From Joyebacterum sp964521425 (GTDB lineage Bacteria; Joyebacterota; Joyebacteria; Joyebacterales; Joyebacteraceae): DNA of 6,252 bases. Below the pieces are notes generated by a model, which worked only from the letters and a program-made list of their open reading frames with translations, ran no database searches and was not told the origin of the DNA. The stretch lies in assembly GCA_964521425.1 (NCBI GenBank), contig CAZFRO010000037.1:1-6252 (forward strand), given 5' to 3'. Positions 1 to 5,252 of this stretch are shown here, one piece after another (the first letter of the stretch is position 1; every line of letters begins with the position of its first letter). The translations under genes were made by a program, and so were the position numbers.

Positions 1-229
1 TCGAAAACCGACCGGGTTCATCGGTCGGGCTGCCCATCTCGAAGGTGCCGGCGGGAACGACGACCATCGGCGGCGGGCCTGAATCGTAGAACGTCACGCT
101 GTCGACATCGGCGACCGGATACTCCGTCACGAGCGCTCCGTCGTGGACACGCATTACCCATCCGCCGTGACTCACGGACATAGCAAGGAGCACGGCCAGT
201 GTCATGGTAATCGTGATCAGACGTTTCAT
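1..229 (-). CDS. Secreted SUMF1/FGE-like domain protein, N-terminal part (cut by left window edge)
   Basis: Only the first 76 codons are inside the window. Residues 1-22 form a signal peptide: MKR, then a hydrophobic run LITITMTLAVLLAMSV. Residues 30-50 carry a short module with the pattern Y-P-V-A-D-V-D-S-V-T-F. After a G-P-P-P linker, residues 55-68 read MVVVPAGTFEMGSP. That is the characteristic opening of the formylglycine-generating-enzyme/sulfatase-modifying-factor fold, also found in EgtB- and PvdO-like proteins. The catalytic or ligand-binding part lies outside the window, so activity cannot be judged. Many bacterial members of this fold are non-catalytic binding domains. The ATG at 229 is chosen because GGGAGGG sits six bases upstream and the signal peptide starts there. 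The gene follows the sorting-domain gene at 288-866 after 58 bases. An exported protein is likely; enzymatic function is unknown. Confidence 0.82.
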   Translation of the reverse strand, partial: MKRLITITMTLAVLLAMSVSHGGWVMRVHDGALVTEYPVADVDSVTFYDSGPPPMVVVPAGTFEMGSPTDEPGRFS

Positions 230-235
230 TTCTGT

Positions 236-242
236 CCCTCCC
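236..242 (-). promoter_or_regulatory. Ribosome binding site of the SUMF1-like gene
   Basis: GGGAGGG on the minus strand, six bases before the ATG at 229. It supports translation of a gene whose body lies outside the window. Confidence 0.65.
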
Positions 243-287
243 GCAGCGGCTAATGGTCGCACTCTCACAACTTGCCCGATGCTCGCC

Positions 288-866
288 CTAGCGCAGCAGT
301 ATCATCTTCCGGCTCTCGTCCACTCCAAGCGCGCCCAGCGTATAGAAATACACACCGCTCGCCACCGGCTGCCCGGCATCATCCCGACCGTCCCAATGAA
401 CGCTGTGTGGACCCGCGCCACGCGGTTCGTCCAACAGCGTACGAACCAGCCGGCCGTTGACCGCGAAGATCCGAAGCTCGGCCAGGCCGGTCTGCGGAAG
501 CTCGAACGCTATCTGCGTGTCCGGATTGAATGGGTTGGGTTGATTCTGAAATAGATGTAGAATCTTGAGCACATCAGTCTCGCCTTCTGGGCCCTCGACG
601 CCCGTCCATACATCGAGGTCAAAGTCGATGCGGACGATTTCCTCGAGTACGTAGCTGTCGGTGCCACTCAGAGCGACTATCTGGAGCGTCTCGCTCCCAA
701 AGGCGAGATTCTCGATGTCGGCCAGCGGATAGCTCCCACCCTGCCCACCGATCAGTCGGACATTGAGCGACGGTTCTGTCGCCCGTCCCACGTGCGGACA
801 CAGACACAGCACGGCGCCTGCAAGACCGACCGCCACGTACCGCACAAGGCTGTCTCTCGCTTTCAT
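288..866 (-). CDS. Small exported protein with C-terminal FlgD-Ig-like (type IX-like) sorting domain
   Basis: A 192-residue protein. Residues 1-29 form a signal peptide (KAR, hydrophobic VAVGLAGAVLCLC, then VGRA). Residues 40-58 and 68-85 are two copies of a short module: SYPLADIENLAF and SYVLEEIVRIDF. After a linker with WTGVEGPEG comes a C-terminal domain from about residue 106. It starts NQPNPFNP, contains WDGRD and SGVYF, and ends in RKMILLR. This pattern matches the FlgD Ig-like/T9SS type A sorting-domain families, which direct export across the outer membrane or attachment to the surface. No catalytic domain is visible between signal and sorting domain. The start at 866 is preferred over 914 because GGAAGG lies seven bases upstream and the signal peptide begins there. 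It sits between the metalloprotease-like gene (63-base gap) and the SUMF1-like gene (58-base gap). Its role is unknown. Confidence 0.88.
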   Translation of the reverse strand: MKARDSLVRYVAVGLAGAVLCLCPHVGRATEPSLNVRLIGGQGGSYPLADIENLAFGSETLQIVALSGTDSYVLEEIVRIDFDLDVWTGVEGPEGETDVLKILHLFQNQPNPFNPDTQIAFELPQTGLAELRIFAVNGRLVRTLLDEPRGAGPHSVHWDGRDDAGQPVASGVYFYTLGALGVDESRKMILLR

Positions 867-873
867 ATCTCTA

Positions 874-879
874 CCTTCC
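874..879 (-). promoter_or_regulatory. Ribosome binding site that fixes the start at 866
   Basis: GGAAGG on the minus strand, seven bases upstream of the ATG at 866. This start removes 16 residues rich in Gly, Cys and acidic residues (MCGDCDC...), which would otherwise precede the signal peptide. Confidence 0.55.
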
Positions 880-929
880 CCTTCAACGCCAGCGCAGTCA
901 CAATCCCCGCACAATGCGCCCGTTCGCTA

Positions 930-2276
930 TCACTCCCCTATAACGGCCGTCCCACACGCACTGTGGAGTTCGACCTCTTTTGTAATGGTCATGGGCTCAT
1001 CGTACGAGCCGGGGAACATTCTGACCACACCACCAGCGGGCGCGTCTGCGACACCTTCGGCCAGTGTGTCGAACGGATTCTGACTACTCCCGTCCTCGAA
1101 ACCGGTCGCCGCGCCATGAACGTATCTCGACACAGGCAGGCTGTATCCGATGTCCTGGAGTATGCCCATCACAATCGAGTCAGGGACATGGCAGACACCG
1201 TCAGCGTACGGCGTCTGCATCTCCCAGATACCGGTGAAGGTCGCCTCATCGAGATGCGAGATGCTCGAACCACCCTCCCATGGGTTCGGTGCGAACATCG
1301 GCACGTTGCCTGCAGCGCCGAAGTCGTTGTTGTACGCGTAGCGCCCGAACTGCCCGGCCCAGCGCACGGGGTTCACGACGTTATTCGGTGATGTCGCAAG
1401 CGAGATGAGTTGATTACCGGCAGCATTGACGAGATACAGGTCGAAAACGAACGGGTCAGCCGTGCCCCCGCCGTAGCTCCCGTCACTCACGAACGAGGAG
1501 ACGAAACCTATGCCGTGACAAAGCTCGTGAATCGTCGTGGAGACGAAATCTATGTGTATCCCGGGATTCCCATCGGTGCCGTAGTACCAGTCGGTCGGAC
1601 CCAGCACGATGGCGTTATCAACGTCGCTGTTGAAATCGACACTGATATCGAGTTGACCCGTGTCGGGATCCGTTCCAGAGATGACCTCGACCAGACACTC
1701 CGGATACCAAGTATCGTCATGTGGAGCGTGGGAAAAATCCCTGTACCAACCGGCGGGTCCACACGAAGCGAGCACACAGCCCCACGCATCCCCACCCCTC
1801 GGTGTCATCGTCGCACTACAGGAGACGAAGCCCGGACCCTGAAGACGTGCCGCCCAGATTTCCATCGCAAACTCGAACGCAGCGCGCCTGTCAGCGCCGA
1901 GGACGGGATCGTTGAACCCTTCGTTCGCGTCGTCGCCGTAGACCACGCCGAATGTGACATTGTCGCCGACGCGCACGCGCGTGGCGATATCGGCCTCGGT
2001 AGCCCCATGTCCGAGCAGTTCCTCAAGCATGGGAGGAAGATACGGCTCCGGCAGCTTAAGGTCCCTGCCCTCCGGATTGTGCACTAGAATGTCCACGGGC
2101 GAGTCCGGATCCCACAGATAGACGGGGATATCGGCTCGCTCGATGGCTCCAACGGCCGTCGGTGCAACGAACACGGCAATGCAAACGATCGCACTGCACA
2201 GCACAGACAAGGGAATATGCGTGTGCCACGCATTCGGTTTCCGTACTGAAGACCTCTTCCGTCCTAGCGATACCAT
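930..2276 (-). CDS. Secreted zinc-metalloprotease-like protein with C-terminal beta-helix-type module
   Basis: A 448-residue protein. A basic leader (GRKRSSVRK) and a hydrophobic stretch at about residues 21-44 ending in AVGA form a signal peptide. Residues 100-245 resemble a secreted metalloprotease N-lobe. Residues 247-262 read TTIHELCHGIGFVSSF, with zinc ligands H250 and H254 and catalytic E251. This is the HExxHxxGF pattern, but the metzincin third histidine position (HExxHxxGxxH) is Ser260. Further on, SHLDE at 340-344, E352-M353, then PDSIVMGILQDIGY at 365-378 match the usual end of this peptidase type. The last 64 residues (NPFDTLAEG, VVRMFPGSY, ELHSACGTAVIG) look like the first coil of a right-handed beta-helix and stop there. 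Seven cysteines after the signal peptide suggest an extracytoplasmic disulfide-stabilised protein. No FlgD-like sorting domain is present. Substrate and exact peptidase family are not assigned. Confidence 0.88.
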   Translation of the reverse strand: MVSLGRKRSSVRKPNAWHTHIPLSVLCSAIVCIAVFVAPTAVGAIERADIPVYLWDPDSPVDILVHNPEGRDLKLPEPYLPPMLEELLGHGATEADIATRVRVGDNVTFGVVYGDDANEGFNDPVLGADRRAAFEFAMEIWAARLQGPGFVSCSATMTPRGGDAWGCVLASCGPAGWYRDFSHAPHDDTWYPECLVEVISGTDPDTGQLDISVDFNSDVDNAIVLGPTDWYYGTDGNPGIHIDFVSTTIHELCHGIGFVSSFVSDGSYGGGTADPFVFDLYLVNAAGNQLISLATSPNNVVNPVRWAGQFGRYAYNNDFGAAGNVPMFAPNPWEGGSSISHLDEATFTGIWEMQTPYADGVCHVPDSIVMGILQDIGYSLPVSRYVHGAATGFEDGSSQNPFDTLAEGVADAPAGGVVRMFPGSYDEPMTITKEVELHSACGTAVIGE

Positions 2277-2281
2277 CACAG

Positions 2282-2288
2282 ACCTCCT
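2282..2288 (-). promoter_or_regulatory. Ribosome binding site that selects ATG 2276 over GTG 2279
   Basis: AGGAGGT on the minus strand, five bases before the ATG at 2276 and only two before the in-frame GTG at 2279. The spacing favours ATG 2276. The site lies in the 36-base gap after the stop of the fibre-like gene, so the two genes are probably co-transcribed. Confidence 0.7.
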
Positions 2289-2312
2289 CGTTCTCGAAGT
2301 TAAGTAACACCC

Positions 2313-4454
2313 CTACTGCAGCGTTACGAGAACGAGGATGAGTCCGCGGCCGCTCGAGAGTGCTGTCATAGCCTTACCGATGATTGCCCCGTGCGACCTC
2401 GAGGAGTCGGACGCCTTCATCGCGTGTCCAGCAGTGCGCGACGTAGTGAGAAGGTCGCCTGGCTCGATGGCTCCGTACGATGCATCCACGTAACAGTACA
2501 CGCGCCCCGTAAGAGCAACCGGATGTGAACCATCCGCCTTGCTACCTGTCTGGCTCATCATTATACCAGTGTTGACGCCGTTGCCACCGCTCACGATGCC
2601 GGCGACCGTTCTATCATACGGCTTCGTCGAGCGCTTGAGCTGGCCTGGATTTGCGGGATCGATACACACAACGGTTCCCGGCGCAATGTCCGTGCCTCCG
2701 GCGACCTCGAACGGCTCCGCTAGGTCGCTACCACCCGTGATCTCGACAACGGAACACACGACTCGCCCGTCGTTCTCCACCTTGAAAACCGAATGCCACC
2801 CACCTGTGTAGCTGTCGCAGCGGAGGATGTCGCCATCACCGTGCTGGGAACAGAGCATGGCTAGATCGTCTGACGTAACGTCGACGACGAGACCTAGACC
2901 GCTCGCGTGGTCGTTCTTAATGTAGACCGTCGAGCCGCTCGCACCACTCGCGTCCGAATCGACGTATAGTCTGTGCGACCCCGGATTCGTAACGCCGATA
3001 CCCACATCGCCGTCGGTCTTGATGCGGATAGCTTCCGCGTTGCCAGCCGCTAGGATTACCTCACCGTCAGCAAAACGATTAACAAGTGCCAAGTCATTCG
3101 TCGCAGAGTCGAAGTCGTTGAAGAATCCGACCTGGCCTGTGACCGTGCCGCCGTCCTGCGACAGCGTCAACGACGGGTGGTCGTCCTCTCCAATGTTGTC
3201 CGTGTCGGCTTCTATGAGCAGATCGACCGAACCGGAGCCGCCACTCACAGAGAGCTTCGAGGAAGGTGATGCCGTGCCGATGCCAACATCACCGTAGACG
3301 AGAAGACCGTCAATCGGTGCGACGTGCGAACCAGAGTAGATTGAGCCGATGACGGCGCCGCCCTCGACGTCGAGCTTGTTCTGTGGCGTGATGATACCGA
3401 TTCCCACGTTACCGTCATTCTTGACCATAAGCCTCGTGGTGCCACTGACACGCACCCTTAGAGGATCATCGTCACCGATCTCTTCAACATGGAGTTTCGC
3501 TAGCGGGTAGTCCTCACCGATGCCAACATCGCCGGAGAAGTGAGCGGCCGATCCGCCACCCGAGTTCCCGACAGCGAACGCCGGACCGGTGGACGAAGCC
3601 ATGCCGCTGTACGGTAGCGTGAATCCACCGCCAACCTCTTGCCACGTGCCGACGCCGTTAGCATCGGACGTCAGGACATAGCCGGCCGTCGGCGAATCCA
3701 GCAACTGAATCGAGTTAGTCTCCACCTGTTCGCTGACATAGATGGTCCCGTTGAACTGACCAGCGAGACCGTTCCCATTGGCGAACGCGTTGATGGCCGG
3801 ACCGTCGCCATAGGTTCCGGCGATCAGAGCCGAGGAGTTGTTGTCCGCATCGTAATTCCAGAAGCTACCAGGCGTGCCAGTACCGCTCCACACACCACCG
3901 AACACAGCGGAACCCGTGCCAGTCGTCCGGGCGGCCAGCGCACTCGAGGGACTCGCAGGATTGTTGACATAAAAGAAGCCAGCACCGTTCGTCCCATCGT
4001 TGCGAACTTGGAAGGCTGGCGTATCGTTACTCTCTACATTCCCACCATACGGTAGCGTCAGACCACCGATTCCCGGTGCGGATTCCGCATAGGCCGCACG
4101 GAACGCGTACGGTGCTGAGGTCAGCTCGACGCGCGGGCTGAGCTCTTCTCCCTCGACCGAGATACCAAGCCAGTACGGAACATCGAAGTCGAGGTCTATC
4201 GGTGTCACGCTGCCGAGGACAACGTTGAATATCCCGTCAGCGACGGGCACCGTCTGGGTCTCCTCCCACAGCGGAACAGCACCTATCGGGTCAGTGCATA
4301 TTACGAACTCGAGTTCGTAATCACCGTCCACGACCACGCTCCCATCGTCGCCTCTGAGAACGCCCTGGTAACTCATTGTCTGGGGCATCGCCGCCGCGGC
4401 GACAGCCACGAAGACCATGAGCACTGCCATTGTGAGAATCAGTGACCGCTTCAT
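2313..4454 (-). CDS. Large exported fibre-like protein with VGIG repeats and tail-fibre-like C-terminal domain
   Basis: A 713-residue protein. Residues 1-22 form a signal peptide (MKRSLIL, then a hydrophobic run to AVAAAA). Residues 23-125 form an N-terminal domain: MPQTMSYQGVLR, LWEETQ, DGIFNVVLGS, YWLGISVEGE and APYAFRA. The pattern is familiar from large exported proteins of uncultivated bacteria. The middle is Gly/Ser/Thr/Asn-rich and predicted all-beta. It has two TLPY segments (133-136, 279-282) and four VGIG...P...KLxV repeats starting at residues 310, 350, 390 and 484. These resemble beta-prism or trimeric fibre repeats of phage tail fibres and adhesins. Residues 576-713 form a C-terminal domain: SDLAEPFEV, AGIVSGG, ALTGRVYC, GDLLTTS, GHAMKA and IIGKAMT. 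It is distantly like the C-terminal domains of phage appendage proteins; self-cleavage is possible but unproven. Probably a surface fibre or adhesin. There is no FlgD-like sorting domain. Confidence 0.88.
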   Translation of the reverse strand: MKRSLILTMAVLMVFVAVAAAAMPQTMSYQGVLRGDDGSVVVDGDYELEFVICTDPIGAVPLWEETQTVPVADGIFNVVLGSVTPIDLDFDVPYWLGISVEGEELSPRVELTSAPYAFRAAYAESAPGIGGLTLPYGGNVESNDTPAFQVRNDGTNGAGFFYVNNPASPSSALAARTTGTGSAVFGGVWSGTGTPGSFWNYDADNNSSALIAGTYGDGPAINAFANGNGLAGQFNGTIYVSEQVETNSIQLLDSPTAGYVLTSDANGVGTWQEVGGGFTLPYSGMASSTGPAFAVGNSGGGSAAHFSGDVGIGEDYPLAKLHVEEIGDDDPLRVRVSGTTRLMVKNDGNVGIGIITPQNKLDVEGGAVIGSIYSGSHVAPIDGLLVYGDVGIGTASPSSKLSVSGGSGSVDLLIEADTDNIGEDDHPSLTLSQDGGTVTGQVGFFNDFDSATNDLALVNRFADGEVILAAGNAEAIRIKTDGDVGIGVTNPGSHRLYVDSDASGASGSTVYIKNDHASGLGLVVDVTSDDLAMLCSQHGDGDILRCDSYTGGWHSVFKVENDGRVVCSVVEITGGSDLAEPFEVAGGTDIAPGTVVCIDPANPGQLKRSTKPYDRTVAGIVSGGNGVNTGIMMSQTGSKADGSHPVALTGRVYCYVDASYGAIEPGDLLTTSRTAGHAMKASDSSRSHGAIIGKAMTALSSGRGLILVLVTLQ
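2961..3533 (-). repeat. Four degenerate VGIG repeats within the fibre-like gene
   Basis: Four copies of the pattern (G/N)-D/V-VGIG-x(3)-P-x(2)-K/R-L-x-V begin at codons 310, 350, 390 and 484 (first bases 3527, 3407, 3287 and 3005). The first three have an exact period of 40 residues, or 120 bases. The fourth comes 94 residues later. The DNA copies have diverged, so this is an old repeat, conserved at protein level, and not a recent duplication. Confidence 0.8.
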
Positions 4455-4461
4455 TCTCATT

Positions 4462-4467
4462 CCTCCT
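4462..4467 (-). promoter_or_regulatory. Ribosome binding site that selects ATG 4454 over ATG 4460
   Basis: AGGAGG on the minus strand. It is seven bases from the ATG at 4454 but only one base from the in-frame ATG at 4460, so translation most likely starts at 4454, giving MKRSLIL. Confidence 0.7.
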
Positions 4468-4496
4468 CATTCAGAGTGATATGTTCATTCCTGCGT

Positions 4497-4526
4497 TATC
4501 TACATGGTTGAATCGCCGAATCCCAA
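4497..4526 (-). promoter_or_regulatory. Weak promoter candidate upstream of the fibre-like gene
   Basis: TTGGGA (4521-4526) and TAGATA (4497-4502) on the minus strand are separated by 18 bases within the 122-base gap between the genes at 4577-5095 and 2313-4454. The match to a sigma-70-type promoter is modest and the host's consensus is unknown. The gap's length is the main reason to suspect a separate start here. Confidence 0.2.
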
Positions 4527-4576
4527 CCACCCCTGAACCGCTGATAACAAGGGGAGGGAGACTGGCGACCGTAGCT

Positions 4577-5095
4577 TTATTTCAGCAGTACGAGCTTCCG
4601 AGTCTCCACGAATCTGCCCGCAACCATGCGGGCGAAGTAGATGCCGCTCGGCATACCGGATGCATCGAGAACAAACTCGTGACGCCCTGGTTCAAGACGC
4701 TCGTCCACGAGCATTCTCACTTCCCGCCCGGTCACATTGTAGAGAACAATCTCTACGTCAGCGGGCTGGGGTACCGAGAAGCTCATCGTTGTCACTGGAT
4801 TGAATGGATTCGGGTGATTCTGTCCGAACTCAAACGTGAGCGGCGGGCCGTCCTCCACACCTGTCAGGATCCATCCAGGCTGGTACCAGAATCCAACCTC
4901 GTTGATGAAGGAACCGGCGTCAGCCACTCCGAACGCCGCCTGCCCAACCGTACCTAGAACAGTGTAGCTATGTCCGCTTCCCCCACCACCGCCAGTTCCC
5001 ACAACGCTCTGCGAGATCGAGTAGCCGGCGATTGCTATACCCCGCAGCACAATGACCGCAGTAAGCACAAGCATCACGGCTGTGCATCGACGCAT
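4577..5095 (-). CDS. Short exported protein with C-terminal FlgD-Ig-like (type IX-like) sorting domain
   Basis: A 172-residue protein. Residues 1-23 are a signal peptide (MRR, hydrophobic TAVMLVLTAVIVL, then AIAG). Residues 25-72 read YSISQSVVGTGG, a glycine run, SYTVLGTVGQAAFG and EVGFW. This short beta-rich module is often found just after the signal peptide of exported proteins with such sorting tails. After the linker ILTGVEDGPP, residues 91-172 form the sorting domain: GQNHPNPFNP, VEIVLYNVTGREVR, PGRHEF, SGIYFARM and RKLVLLK. The known role of such tails is secretion or surface attachment by a type IX-like route. No enzyme domain is visible. The start at 5095 is chosen over 5161 because AAGGAGG lies five bases upstream and the signal peptide begins there. 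The gene follows an AT-rich promoter-like region and is first in a run of five same-strand genes. Function is unknown. Confidence 0.88.
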   Translation of the reverse strand: MRRCTAVMLVLTAVIVLRGIAIAGYSISQSVVGTGGGGGSGHSYTVLGTVGQAAFGVADAGSFINEVGFWYQPGWILTGVEDGPPLTFEFGQNHPNPFNPVTTMSFSVPQPADVEIVLYNVTGREVRMLVDERLEPGRHEFVLDASGMPSGIYFARMVAGRFVETRKLVLLK

Positions 5096-5100
5096 GCATC

Positions 5101-5107
5101 CCTCCTT
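5101..5107 (-). promoter_or_regulatory. Ribosome binding site that fixes the start at 5095
   Basis: AAGGAGG on the minus strand, five bases upstream of the ATG at 5095. An upstream in-frame ATG at 5161 would add 22 residues before the signal peptide, and it overlaps the promoter-like AT-rich region. Confidence 0.7.
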
Positions 5108-5152
5108 CGTTACCACGCCACGCGCGTATCGAGCAAATATTCTCTTGATATC

Positions 5153-5181
5153 ATTATACAATAATGTAATCGGAGGTTCTA
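5153..5181 (-). promoter_or_regulatory. Probable promoter of the 4577-5095 gene and possibly the genes beyond it
   Basis: A perfect TATAAT (5153-5158) lies on the minus strand in the most AT-rich stretch of the window. With a 17-base spacer the -35 position is TAGAAC (5176-5181), a poor match. Transcription would begin near 5146, leaving a leader of about 50 bases. The -10 match and the base composition support the call; the weak -35 and unknown host consensus limit it. Confidence 0.4.
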
Positions 5182-5198
5182 TGAGCGAATGGCTTATG

Positions 5199-5223
5199 TG
5201 TGGTCAGACAATGTCTTGCCACA
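5199..5223. repeat. Imperfect 25-base inverted repeat downstream of the chimeric gene
   Basis: TGTGGTCAGACA and, one base later, TGTCTTGCCACA are inverted copies with two central mismatches. They can form a hairpin with a 5-bp outer stem, a 2x2 internal loop and a 4-bp inner stem. It lies 29 bases past the stop at 5253. It has no following T-run on the minus strand, so it is not a classic intrinsic terminator. An RNA 3'-end hairpin or a protein-binding site are alternatives. Confidence 0.4.
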
Positions 5224-5252
5224 TCGCAACGGGTCCATGAACGGCAGAGTTC

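Noticed and set aside
792..1391. 199-codon plus-strand frame spanning the end of the metalloprotease-like gene and the start of the small sorting protein
   Set aside because: It covers two minus-strand genes with signal peptide and domain support. The translation has no motif, and the start lacks a good ribosome site.
1410..2087. 225-codon plus-strand open frame opposite the metalloprotease-like gene
   Set aside because: It lies entirely antisense to a gene with clear motifs (HELCHGIGF, SHLDE), has no recognisable domain, and shows the Arg/Thr/His-rich composition of a shadow frame.
4526..4560. CCCCT...AGGGG inverted repeat after the 4577 stop, as a possible terminator
   Set aside because: The stem is only five base pairs with a loop of about 15, and there is no T-run on the minus strand, so a rho-independent terminator is not supported.
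4442..4957. 171-codon plus-strand frame over the 4577-5095 gene and the gap before the fibre gene
   Set aside because: It runs opposite the sorting domain (PNPFNP, RKLVLLK). No family is recognised in it, and the composition is shadow-like.
5096..5161. Longer start at ATG 5161 for the 4577-5095 gene
   Set aside because: It would put 22 charged and mixed residues before the signal peptide and overlap the TATAAT region. The AAGGAGG site fits the start at 5095.
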